Source of the DNA: Candidatus Rokuibacteriota bacterium
Lineage (GTDB): Bacteria; Methylomirabilota; Methylomirabilia; Rokubacteriales; CSP1-6
NCBI GenBank assembly: GCA_003220195.1
Contig: QHRT01000255.1
Span: 1 to 15,517, forward strand
Reading direction: 5' to 3'
DNA length: 15,517 bases
Below the pieces are notes generated by a model. That model searched no databases, was not told where the DNA came from, and saw only the letters and a list, made by a program, of their open reading frames with translations. Position 1 is the first letter of the stretch. Each line of letters opens with the position of its first letter. This document shows, piece by piece, positions 1 through 6,674 of the stretch. Position numbers and translations under genes: made by a program.

Positions 1-2
1 TC

Positions 3-641
3 GACGGAACGTTCATCACCCGGTCGGACGAGTTCTATTCGAAGGTGAACCACGTCTTCGAGGCCGCCAAAGCGAACGCCCCGTCGCTGGTCTTCATCGA
101 CGACTGCGACACCATCTTCGAGGATCGCGACGAATACGGCCTCTATCGATATCTGCTCACGATGCTGGACGGGCTCGAGTCCCAGGACATGGCCGGGGTC
201 TCGGTCATGATGACGGCCATGAATGTCGGGAGCCTGCCGCCGGCGCTGATCCGCTCGGGGCGCATCGAGCTCTGGCTGGAAATGAAGCTGCCCGATGTCG
301 CAGCGCGCCGGGCGATTCTCGCGGAGCGCGTCGACGGGATGCCGGGCGCTGACCGCAGCCTCGATCTCGACGTCATCGCCGCAGGAACGGAAGGATTCAC
401 CGGAGCGGATCTGGCCAGGCTCGTCGAGGACGCGACGGCGCTGATCCTTGCCGAGCTGTCAGCATCCCGTTCGATCCAGGAGTTGACCCCGGTGTTTCTC
501 ACTGCGGTCGACGAAGTTCGGCGGAACATGAAGATCATCGAGGCGGCGGTCGCGGAGGCCGAAGGTCAGCCGCTCGGACGCCATGGCGGCCGCTATTACC
601 GCGCTCCCGGCAACGAGCACGACACTCCACCGAACGCCTAG
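3..641 (+). CDS. AAA+ ATPase, C-terminal part (5' end outside window)
   Basis: The reading frame is open from the first bases, so the gene starts upstream and the P-loop (Walker A) is not seen. A GTG at 45 is in frame but lies inside the ATPase core and is not the start. Visible in order are Walker B (VFIDDCDTIF, about nt 90-119), a sensor-1 region with MNVGSLPPALIRSGRIE, which carries the arginine-finger pattern of classic AAA proteins, and a helical lid with GFTGADLARLVEDA. The layout matches the FtsH/Cdc48/proteasomal-ATPase branch of AAA. Walker B ends in Asp-Asp where most relatives have Asp-Glu. The C-terminus (about 25 residues) is polar and Gly/Arg-rich. The stop lies 21 nt before the next gene on the same strand, so it may belong to the operon that follows. 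Its substrate is unknown; remodelling or reactivation of the neighbouring iron-sulfur enzyme is a guess. Confidence 0.85.
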   Translation, partial: DGTFITRSDEFYSKVNHVFEAAKANAPSLVFIDDCDTIFEDRDEYGLYRYLLTMLDGLESQDMAGVSVMMTAMNVGSLPPALIRSGRIELWLEMKLPDVAARRAILAERVDGMPGADRSLDLDVIAAGTEGFTGADLARLVEDATALILAELSASRSIQELTPVFLTAVDEVRRNMKIIEAAVAEAEGQPLGRHGGRYYRAPGNEHDTPPNA

Positions 642-662
642 AGTGGAGGACCGCTGACCGCG

Positions 663-1061
663 ATGGCGATTCCCGGAGACAAAGCGATCGACATGGTTCG
701 CCGCGCGCACGCCGAGGCCGCGCAGCTCGACATCGCGGTCACCGCCGTGGTCGTGGACGCCAGCGGTCGGATGATCGCGCTCGGGCGCATGGACCGCGCG
801 AGACCGATCACGGTCGAGATCGCGCTCAACAAGGCCTACACGGCGGCGAGCTTCCAGCAGCCCACGAAGGAGCTGGCCGGCGTGGCCGGACAGACGTGGT
901 TCCAGAGCCTGGTCGTGTCCAGTAACGGCCGCATCATGCCGGGGGCCGGCGCGCTGCCCATCGCGGAAGGCGGCAGCGTCGTCGGCGCGATCGCCGTCGC
1001 CGGCGGCACCGAAGAGCAGGACCAGAAGTGCGCCGAAGTCGCGCTTGCCTCCTACGTGTGA
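663..1061 (+). CDS. GlcG/HbpS (DUF336) family protein, stand-alone
   Basis: A 132-residue protein spanning almost exactly one GlcG/HbpS domain. Typical features are the N-terminal helix (KAIDMVRRAHAEA), the strand IAVTAVVVDASGRMIALGRMD, the helix NKAYTAASFQQPTKEL, and the glycine-rich end GGSVVGAIAVAGGTEEQD. Family members include haem-binding HbpS of Streptomyces, GlcG of the glycolate locus, and the C-terminal domain of the corrinoid adenosyltransferase PduO. There is no signal peptide, so a cytoplasmic location is likely. GGAGGA at 645-650 is a ribosome site 12 nt before the ATG, slightly long but the only clear one. It sits between the AAA ATPase (21 nt) and the RdhA-like gene (45 nt). 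A second copy of the domain is fused to a ferredoxin at 2984-3646, which suggests both serve the same enzyme. The bound cofactor cannot be read from sequence. Confidence 0.88.
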   Translation: MAIPGDKAIDMVRRAHAEAAQLDIAVTAVVVDASGRMIALGRMDRARPITVEIALNKAYTAASFQQPTKELAGVAGQTWFQSLVVSSNGRIMPGAGALPIAEGGSVVGAIAVAGGTEEQDQKCAEVALASYV

Positions 1062-1106
1062 CGTGTCAGGATTGGGTCAGACAGCCACATCGGGAAGGGG
1101 ATCCTC

Positions 1107-2420
1107 ATGGCCGTGACGCCTGATACCGGGATCGAGACGCCGCCCCCGCCCTATCTGGGCCGGTCCGTTCGCATCGTCGGCCCGGTCGACAACGTCGACA
1201 TGAACCAGACGCCGCATCCGAGGAACTCGCGCGGCGAGCTCGGCAAAGCGCTCTTCAACTGGTACCGCAACACGATCTCCCGAGACCCGCTCACGCGGGT
1301 GTCGGCGCCGAACCACTTCGCCGACAAGCGCAATTTCCTCGCCGCGGTCGTGAACCAGGCGCCGAAGGGCAAGATCAACGCGAAGCCAGCGACCGTCCCG
1401 GATCCCGCCGCGATGACCCGTCACATCAAGGCGGTCGCGCGCCACATGGGCGCCGACGTCGTCACCGTGGCGCGGGCGCATCCGTCCTTCCTCTACGCCG
1501 CCACTCCGCCCGCGAAGGACAGCGCGGCGAGAGACGTGTACCAGAATCGGTCCGAAGACGTGCACCAGGGCCGCACCGTCGAGCAGATGGTCGAGCGCTA
1601 CCCGTACATCATCGTCGCGACCACGGCGTGGGACTACGAGAAGCTGCAGGCGCATCGTCATTTCATCGGCGACGCCGCGTATCACGTCTCGCAGATGAAG
1701 GCGCAGTTCATCCTCAAGGCGCTGGAAGGCTACATCAAGGAGCTGGGGTACGCGGCGCTCCGCGGCGTGTCGAACCCTCAGGCCGCGGGGCTCGCGTCGG
1801 GCGTCGGTGAGCTCGGGCGCAACGGGCTCCTGATCCATCGAAAGTTCGGCGCGCGCATCCACATGCCCGACCCGATCATGACGGACCTGCCGCTCGTGTC
1901 GGATCAGCCCGTCGACAACGGCGTGGAGGACTTCTGCAAGATCTGTCGGAAGTGCGCCATCAACTGTCCGACGAACAGCGTGCCGTTCGGCGACAAGGTC
2001 GTGTGGAACGGCGTCGAGAAGTACAAGATCAACTGGCTCACGTGCTACAAGATCCGGCCCTACATGGACACGAACTGGGGAAGCTGTCTCACGTGCGCCA
2101 CCGTCTGTCCGTTCACCAAGCCGGACGTCTGGTGGCGCAGCCTCACGGTGTGGGCGCTCAGCACGTGTCCGATCCCCGCGCGCCCCGTGCTGGTCCGCGC
2201 GCTGAAGGCCATCGACGATCGGTTCTGGGGCGTGACGCGGCAGACGCGAGTGCGCTGGCTCGGCTACGACTCGGGCATCAAGCCCGGAGAGCACGCGTGC
2301 ACCGTCGCCGGCTGTACGGCGACGCACGACGCGGGTCACACGACCCACCCGGCGGGGGACGTCGGCTATTACGCGCCGCTGAAGGAGAACACCAACCGGT
2401 TCGTGAAGCGAGACGTGTAG
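1107..2420 (+). CDS. Reductive-dehalogenase-like (RdhA-like) double [4Fe-4S] protein, no Tat signal
   Basis: A 437-residue protein with the RdhA/QueG-type layout: a corrinoid-binding nitroreductase-like N-terminal domain, then a ferredoxin-like domain. The hallmark GVGELGRNGLLIHRKFG is followed by ITDLPL-like MTDLPL. The first cluster motif is C277-x2-C280-x2-C283-x3-C287-P and the second is C313-x13-C327-x2-C330-x3-C334-P; the long gap inside the second motif is usual in RdhA. There is no N-terminal Tat signal and no membrane-anchor (RdhB) gene nearby, unlike respiratory dehalogenases, so a soluble cytoplasmic enzyme is likely. About 100 residues follow the clusters, including a Cys/His-rich segment (H396, C398, C403, H407, H411, H414). 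QueG-type epoxyqueuosine reductase is the main alternative, but the spacing and C-terminus fit RdhA better. Substrate is unknown; dehalogenation is not shown. AAGGGG precedes the ATG, and the stop overlaps the next start by one base. Confidence 0.87.
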   Translation: MAVTPDTGIETPPPPYLGRSVRIVGPVDNVDMNQTPHPRNSRGELGKALFNWYRNTISRDPLTRVSAPNHFADKRNFLAAVVNQAPKGKINAKPATVPDPAAMTRHIKAVARHMGADVVTVARAHPSFLYAATPPAKDSAARDVYQNRSEDVHQGRTVEQMVERYPYIIVATTAWDYEKLQAHRHFIGDAAYHVSQMKAQFILKALEGYIKELGYAALRGVSNPQAAGLASGVGELGRNGLLIHRKFGARIHMPDPIMTDLPLVSDQPVDNGVEDFCKICRKCAINCPTNSVPFGDKVVWNGVEKYKINWLTCYKIRPYMDTNWGSCLTCATVCPFTKPDVWWRSLTVWALSTCPIPARPVLVRALKAIDDRFWGVTRQTRVRWLGYDSGIKPGEHACTVAGCTATHDAGHTTHPAGDVGYYAPLKENTNRFVKRDV

Positions 2421-2959
2421 TGGCGCTTCGATTCCGACGGCGCCGCGACGATCCCTACTGGGACTCCTTCATCAACACGCCACCGGCCGACCCGGCCAAC
2501 TCGCTGGTGAACCTCCTCCGGAACGCGCCCGAGGGAAACGTCTTCCCGACGAAGGCCGATCTCCACACGCCGGACGTCACGGCCAACCACGTCAAGGACA
2601 TGGCGCGGTATCTCGGCGCCGACCTGGTCGGGATCACGACGCTCGATGACGACGACGCCGGCCATCCCTTTGCGGTCGTCTGCGTGGTGCGCGCCGACCA
2701 CGATCCACGCGAGGCGCGCGGCATCGGCGGTCAGGTCCCGATGCAGAACGGGCTCTTCGTCACGTTCGTGCTCGGCGCCTGGATCCGCGAGCTCGGATTC
2801 CGCGCGACCGTGACGCCGACGCTCGACGCGCCACGGGTCGCCGCCGCGGCGAAGCTCGGCACGCTCGATGCCGCCGGAAAGCTCGTGACCGCGGAGTACG
2901 GCGGGCGCGTGCACGTGGCGGACGTCATCCGTACCGATCTGCCTCTGACCGCCGCGTAG
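2420..2959 (+). CDS. RdhA-related protein lacking iron-sulfur motifs
   Basis: The start is taken as the GTG at 2420, whose first G is the last base of the upstream TAG, giving 179 residues by tight translational coupling. The same frame stays open back to 1952 but that stretch is a shadow of the RdhA-like gene. The protein aligns by eye with the N-terminal domain of its neighbour: HVKDMARYLGADLVGI matches HIKAVARHMGADVVTV, LGAWIRELGFRATV matches LEGYIKELGYAALR, and YGGRVHVADVIRTDLPL matches FGARIHMPDPIMTDLPL. It ends just where the neighbour begins its cysteine motifs, and contains only one cysteine (in VVCVV). It therefore looks like a cofactor-domain-only paralogue, made by duplication and truncation. 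It could be a partner subunit, a corrinoid carrier, or a non-catalytic regulator; the sequence does not decide. It is 24 nt upstream of the ferredoxin fusion. Confidence 0.75.
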   Translation: MALRFRRRRDDPYWDSFINTPPADPANSLVNLLRNAPEGNVFPTKADLHTPDVTANHVKDMARYLGADLVGITTLDDDDAGHPFAVVCVVRADHDPREARGIGGQVPMQNGLFVTFVLGAWIRELGFRATVTPTLDAPRVAAAAKLGTLDAAGKLVTAEYGGRVHVADVIRTDLPLTAA

Positions 2960-2983
2960 CGCGGCGCGCCTTTCGCCAGCGCC

Positions 2984-3646
2984 GTGCCGTACGTCATCAC
3001 TCGCCTGTGCACCAACGATGGCGCCTGTGTCGAGGTGTGCCCGGTCGCGTGCATCCACACGCGGCCCGGCGCGCCGCAGTTCTACATCGACCCCGAGGTC
3101 TGCATCGATTGCGAGCAGTGCGAGATCGTGTGCCCGGTGGACGCGATCTTCAAGGACGTCGACGTCCCGCCCGAGCACGCGGAAGCGATCGACGTCAACG
3201 CCAGCTTCTTCCGGCAGAACAAGGCGGTCGTCGGTCCGGTGGCGTTCGAGACGGCGTGGCAGATGGTGCATCGTGCACACACGTACGCATCGAGCATGGG
3301 CATCGCGGTGACGGCGGCGGTCGTCGACGAGGCGGGTGCTCCGATCGTGGTCGAGCGGATGGACGGCGCCGACCCGCGCACGGCGGAGCTCGCGGTCAGC
3401 AAGGCGTACACGGCGGCGGCGTTTCACGTCGCCACCGCGGATCTCGCGGCGCAAGCGCGCCAGCCCTGGCTACGAAGCTTGATCGTCGCGCACCGCGGCC
3501 GCGTCTTGCCGGCGCCCGGCGGTCTCGTGATCTTCGACGGCATCACGATCATCGGCGCGATCGGCGTCGCCGGCGGGAGGACTGCTGATCAGGACGTGCT
3601 CTGCTGTCAGGCCGCGCTGGCAGTCCTGGAAACCCTCGGGCACTGA
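2984..3646 (+). CDS. 7Fe-type ferredoxin fused to GlcG/HbpS (DUF336) domain
   Basis: A 220-residue protein starting at GTG 2984. Residues 1 to about 75 resemble FdxA-type seven-iron ferredoxins: C9, C15, C19-P, C23, then C40-x2-C43-x2-C46-x3-C50-P, followed by the family's DVP...NASFF tail. By analogy with Azotobacter FdI, C9/C15/C50 would hold a [3Fe-4S] cluster and C19/C40/C43/C46 a [4Fe-4S] cluster; the C9-C15 gap is two residues shorter than in FdI. Residues from about 85 to the end are a complete GlcG/HbpS domain (MVHRAHTYASSMGIAVTAAV, SKAYTAAAF, IIGAIGVAGGRTADQD), clearly related to the stand-alone copy at 663-1061. The fusion links a low-potential electron carrier to a haem- or corrinoid-type binding domain. 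Lying last in the cluster with the RdhA-like genes, it is the likely electron donor to them (inference). No signal peptide is present. Confidence 0.88.
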   Translation: MPYVITRLCTNDGACVEVCPVACIHTRPGAPQFYIDPEVCIDCEQCEIVCPVDAIFKDVDVPPEHAEAIDVNASFFRQNKAVVGPVAFETAWQMVHRAHTYASSMGIAVTAAVVDEAGAPIVVERMDGADPRTAELAVSKAYTAAAFHVATADLAAQARQPWLRSLIVAHRGRVLPAPGGLVIFDGITIIGAIGVAGGRTADQDVLCCQAALAVLETLGH

Positions 3647-3667
3647 CGGCTTATGCGCGACTGGCGT

Positions 3668-3682
3668 CCGCCACCATGGCGG
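3668..3682 (+). terminator. Possible terminator hairpin after the RdhA-like cluster
   Basis: A perfect inverted repeat CCGCCA-CCA-TGGCGG lies 22 nt past the stop of the ferredoxin fusion gene. The stem is six GC-rich pairs with a three-base loop. No U-tract follows, so it would be a weak or factor-dependent terminator at best. Confidence 0.25.
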
Positions 3683-3727
3683 CCTCGGTGACGACGCAGC
3701 GACCGGCAGCATTGCTGCCAACACGGA

Positions 3728-4216
3728 GTGCGCCGCAGTCCGAAGAGCGACTTCGGGACCAACAGTCTCCCGTTCGACATGAACCAGTACAACTTCGACT
3801 TCCGTACGCGATTCGGGACGATCCTGAGAGGCTCCGCCTGGCTCACGAGCCCGGGCAATATGGGCACGGCGGACGTCTACATGGGCTTCGTCCTTCCCGA
3901 CGGGAACACGATCGCGTTCTTCACCGAGGGAGGCGGCTTCGCGATGGGCAGCGTCAGCGACCTGGCGACGTTCCAGCCGGTGGCCGCCAACTTCTCGCTC
4001 GCGGCGCCGGTCTCGATCGCCGCCCCGAACTTCTTCATCCGCCAGCTCAATTTCTGCGAGCCGGCCGGCAGCTACACGTTCTTTCTGCTCGCCGTCAAGG
4101 CCGGGGCGCTCCTGGACGGCTCGTTGACCGACGACGAAATTCTCGGTCTCTCGACGACCTCGTTCGTCTTGCCGGACTACACGGGCTACCCGGGCGCGCC
4201 CGTGTGCACTCACTGA
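3728..4216 (+). pseudogene. Orphan C-terminal domain of a probable exported protein, likely truncated
   Basis: The open frame encodes up to 162 residues from a GTG at 3728, or 146 from ATG 3779. Neither start has a convincing ribosome site. The body looks like a beta-rich extracellular domain: ADVYMGFVLPDGNTIAFF, then SYTFFLLAVKAGALLDGSL, then ILGLSTTSFVLP. I have an impression of similar domains at the C-terminus of longer secreted proteins in related metagenome lineages, but cannot name a family. There is no signal peptide and no plausible N-terminal domain in any upstream frame; the same frame hits a stop at 3689. The simplest view is a remnant of a longer gene whose 5' end was lost. A short intact gene of unknown function is possible. 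It converges on the solute-binding protein gene at 4258, 41 nt away. Confidence 0.5.
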
Positions 4217-4257
4217 GCTGCGCGGACTTCCCGGGCTTCCTCATCGAGACGTCGAGG

Positions 4258-5892
4258 TCACGACTTCTCGAGCCAGAGCGCGGCGGCGCGGTTGCCGTAG
4301 TCGAACGAGAGGTTCGGCGCGTAGTTCTTCAGATACGACGGCCACGACGCGGTGGCGCCGATCGAGTTGAGGTACACGTAGTATTGCTGCTCCGCGGCGT
4401 AGCGCTGGATGTCGAAGATGATTTTCCGGCGCGCTTCCATGTCCCTGGTGCGCATCTGCTCCCGGAGCATCGAGATGATCTTCGGGTCGCTGACGTGGCT
4501 CGAGTTGCGGCCCTGCTCCGGCATGTACATCCCGTAGAGGTTGCTGTGCGGCTCCCAGGTGATGCTGAACGGCCCCACGGCCATCCCCTCGTACTTCCCG
4601 TTGAACGTGGTCGCCATGTAGGCGCCGTATTCCTGAAGCTTTAGCTCGGCATCGATCCCGCCATCCTTCAGCTGGCGCTGCAGCATCTGGTAGGAATCCA
4701 CGGCGTCCGAGCCGTAGCCGGACGTGCAGTGGAGCACGGTCTTGAGGCCGTTGGGGAAGCCAGCCTCGGCCAGCAGCCGGCGCGCCTCTTTCGGATCGTG
4801 ACGGTAGTACTTCGCGCCTGGCCCCAGCTGATCGATACGGGGTGACCATTCGGGCACGCCACGCGCGATGGCCGGAGTCGGCTCGCCCTTCACGTAGACG
4901 GCGTCGATGATCGCCTGCCGATCGGCGGCATGCGAGATCGCGCGCCGCACGCGCACGTCGTTGAACGGCGGCTTGTCGGTGCGCATGTAGATGCCGCCCG
5001 TGACGTTGAAGAGCACGTCCTGGTAGTTGAGGCCGGGCCGGCTCTTCTTGAGGGTCGCCAGGTCGTGCTCGCGAACGATCCAGAAATGCCAGCCGCCGGG
5101 GTCGATCTGTCCCGTGGTGTACGCGGCGAGCTGGACCGACTCGTCTTCCATCACCAGCCACTCGACGCCGTCGACCCACGGGAGCGGGGATCGGAAGTAA
5201 TCCGTGTTGCGCCGGAACGTCGCCTTCACGTTCGGCTCGTACCGTTCGAGGATGAACGGCCCGGTGCCGATGGCCGCCTCGGGCCTCTTGAGATCGCCGA
5301 ACTTCTCGACGCATTCGCGAGCGACGATCCACGTGCAGATCGGATTCGCGAGCACGTTGACCAGCCACACGAACGGCTCCTTCAACCGGAACCGCACCGT
5401 GTAGCGATCCACGACGTCGATCCGGTCGACGGGATCGAGCATGAACCGCTGCGGGTTGCCCTTCTCGGTCAGGAACCGGTCATACGTGAACTTCACGTCC
5501 TCCGCGGTGAGCCGGTTCTGCCAGCGGACGCCTTTCTTCAGGTGGAAGACGACGGTCGTGTCGTCCGGCTCTTCCCAGCGCTCGGCGAGGTCCGGCTCGA
5601 CGGTGAAGGTGCCCGGGGTGACGCCGGCGCCCACCTTGTGGCGCACGAGCTTGCCGTAGACGAACGACAGCGTGTTGTTCGTCTTGAAGTTCAGCGTCAG
5701 GTGCGGATCGAAGTGCGGCGGATCGTAGCCGCGGACGCGGAGGATCCCGCCGCGCTTGCCTTGCGCCTGCACGGGCGCGCGCGCCAGCAGCGGTTCAGCG
5801 GAGATCGCGGCGCCGGCGGCGAGGCCGGCTTTGAGCACGTCGCGGCGCGTGAGACCGGCGCGCGGGGCCGAGTACGGAGCTGGCGTCCTCAT
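4258..5892 (-). CDS. Tat-exported family-5 ABC transporter solute-binding protein (peptide/nickel type)
   Basis: A 544-residue protein, the usual size for the DppA/OppA/NikA (SBP_bac_5) family. The N-terminus has a Tat signal (TRRDVLKAGLAAGAAI, residues 15-30) ending near ARAPVQAQ. The mature part begins with the typical GGILRVRGYDPPHFDPHLT, and includes FHLKKGVRWQNRLTAEDVKF, IGTGPFILERYEPN, and VRRAISHAADRQAIIDAVY, all family landmarks. It should bind an oligopeptide or other small solute in the periplasm and hand it to an ABC permease. No permease or ATPase gene is adjacent, so the partners are elsewhere, or the gene is an orphan receptor. AGGAG stands 6 nt before the ATG, supporting the start at 5892. 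A promoter candidate lies at 5945-5974. The ligand cannot be deduced. Confidence 0.92.
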   Translation of the reverse strand: MRTPAPYSAPRAGLTRRDVLKAGLAAGAAISAEPLLARAPVQAQGKRGGILRVRGYDPPHFDPHLTLNFKTNNTLSFVYGKLVRHKVGAGVTPGTFTVEPDLAERWEEPDDTTVVFHLKKGVRWQNRLTAEDVKFTYDRFLTEKGNPQRFMLDPVDRIDVVDRYTVRFRLKEPFVWLVNVLANPICTWIVARECVEKFGDLKRPEAAIGTGPFILERYEPNVKATFRRNTDYFRSPLPWVDGVEWLVMEDESVQLAAYTTGQIDPGGWHFWIVREHDLATLKKSRPGLNYQDVLFNVTGGIYMRTDKPPFNDVRVRRAISHAADRQAIIDAVYVKGEPTPAIARGVPEWSPRIDQLGPGAKYYRHDPKEARRLLAEAGFPNGLKTVLHCTSGYGSDAVDSYQMLQRQLKDGGIDAELKLQEYGAYMATTFNGKYEGMAVGPFSITWEPHSNLYGMYMPEQGRNSSHVSDPKIISMLREQMRTRDMEARRKIIFDIQRYAAEQQYYVYLNSIGATASWPSYLKNYAPNLSFDYGNRAAALWLEKS

Positions 5893-5944
5893 CGGGCTCT
5901 CCTCTCACGGGGTGTCGGTTACGGCGGGTGCGAACGGTGACGGA

Positions 5945-5974
5945 ACGATAGCCCTGCCCGCGTCAACGGGTCAA
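5945..5974 (-). promoter_or_regulatory. Candidate sigma-70 promoter for the family-5 binding protein
   Basis: Reading the minus strand, TTGACC (5974-5969) is followed after 18 nt by TATCGT (5950-5945). This gives five of six matches at -35 and four of six at -10. Transcription would begin near 5938, leaving a leader of about 46 nt before the ATG at 5892. Position and spacing are good, but no experimental support exists. Confidence 0.4.
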
Positions 5975-6029
5975 GCGAGACGAGTAGCAGCGAGTCACAC
6001 ACCGGGCGCGTGGTGACGACGCGAGGGCG

Positions 6030-6051
6030 TTCCCGCCCGGCAGGGCGGGAA
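6030..6051. repeat. Perfect 9-bp inverted repeat upstream of the dehydrogenase genes
   Basis: TTCCCGCCC-GGCA-GGGCGGGAA forms a perfect nine-pair stem with a four-base loop, in the divergent gap between the binding protein (start 5892) and the dehydrogenase small subunit (start 6096). No U-tract follows and both genes point away, so it is not a normal terminator. It could be an operator palindrome or a hairpin in the 5' leader of the dehydrogenase operon. Confidence 0.5.
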
Positions 6052-6095
6052 TCGGCTACCAGTGCTGGGGAACGCCGGATCGGGAGATCGGGCAC

Positions 6096-6674
6096 ATGAC
6101 ACGGCGCGAGCTTTTGCATGCTTTCGGGATAGTTCTCAGAGGCGCGATCGGCTTCGTGTTCCCGGCTTGCGCCACCAGGCGGCAAGCCGCCGGGTCCGGA
6201 TCATCAGCGCCACCCTCGCCAGTCGCGAAACTATCAGCAAGCGAGACCGAGAATCTTCTCGCTCTGACCGAAGTGCTGGTCCAGGGGAGGGCCCTGTCGA
6301 CGTCCGAGCGAGGTGATGTGCTGGAGGCTCTCAACGAGCGGATGCTCAGCTCGCCCGGTCACCTCCGGCTCTATCAGGTCACAGCAAGCTTCCTCGACCA
6401 GCTGGTTCCGGCCCGCTTTGCCGACCTGAGTCGCCCGCAGCGTACCGAGGTCGTCCTCCGTCATCGCCTGTTCCCGGGCGGTGAGCGAGACGCATCCGAT
6501 CGCCCGCCCTCGATGTCCGAACCGATGTCCGAACCCGAGGCGGCTGTGCGAAGCTTCGCGATCCCCGATCTCATCGCCGCCTACTATGGCTCGCCGGCAG
6601 GGTGGGCGATGGTGGCATACACATCGTTCCCTGGCCGCTGTAGCAATCTACTTCGCTACACTCGTTCCGAATGA
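6096..6674 (+). CDS. Gluconate 2-dehydrogenase subunit 3-like small subunit (gamma) of FAD dehydrogenase
   Basis: A 192-residue protein with the twin-arginine start MTRRELLHAFG and a hydrophobic stretch to residue 24, then C25, which could be a degenerate lipobox (FPAC). The following part (SASETENLLALTEVLVQGR, SFLDQLVPARFADLS, YYGSPAGWAMVAYTSFPG) matches the small subunit 3 family found with GMC-type gluconate, glucose and sorbitol dehydrogenases. In FAD-dependent glucose dehydrogenase this subunit supplies the Tat signal for the catalytic subunit, which has none of its own. The same appears true here: the downstream GMC protein has no signal. GGGAG at 6082-6086 lies 9 nt before the ATG. Its stop overlaps the catalytic gene start (ATGA at 6671-6674), implying translational coupling. 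The family call rests on weak motifs plus very strong context. Confidence 0.78.
   Translation: MTRRELLHAFGIVLRGAIGFVFPACATRRQAAGSGSSAPPSPVAKLSASETENLLALTEVLVQGRALSTSERGDVLEALNERMLSSPGHLRLYQVTASFLDQLVPARFADLSRPQRTEVVLRHRLFPGGERDASDRPPSMSEPMSEPEAAVRSFAIPDLIAAYYGSPAGWAMVAYTSFPGRCSNLLRYTRSE

Noticed and set aside
1077..2348. 423-codon open frame on the minus strand opposite the RdhA-like gene
   Set aside because: The product is Arg/Asp/Val-rich with no family motif, and the opposite strand carries clear cysteine motifs. It is a GC-driven shadow.
1952..2419. Upstream extension of the cluster-less RdhA paralogue in the same frame
   Set aside because: It overlaps the RdhA-like gene out of frame, is low-complexity and basic, and similarity to the neighbour begins only after the GTG at 2420.
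1107..2420. Epoxyqueuosine reductase (QueG) as identity
   Set aside because: The long gap within the second cysteine motif, GELGRNGLLI motif, extended C-terminus and neighbours fit RdhA-like proteins better, though the families are related.
2369..3454. 361-codon minus-strand frame opposite the small RdhA paralogue and ferredoxin fusion
   Set aside because: Composition is that of an antisense shadow (Arg, Asp, His, Val) and it covers two real genes.
4180..4204. Inverted repeat CACGGGC...GCCCGTG as a terminator
   Set aside because: It lies inside the coding end of the orphan domain, has an 11-base loop and no U-tract.
3676..4644. 322-codon plus-strand frame across the orphan domain and the 3' end of the binding protein gene
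   Set aside because: It crosses two convergent genes, is Arg-rich, and shows no family resemblance.
4930..5940. 336-codon plus-strand frame opposite the family-5 binding protein
   Set aside because: No motif or ribosome site; the minus-strand gene is well supported by family landmarks and a Tat signal.
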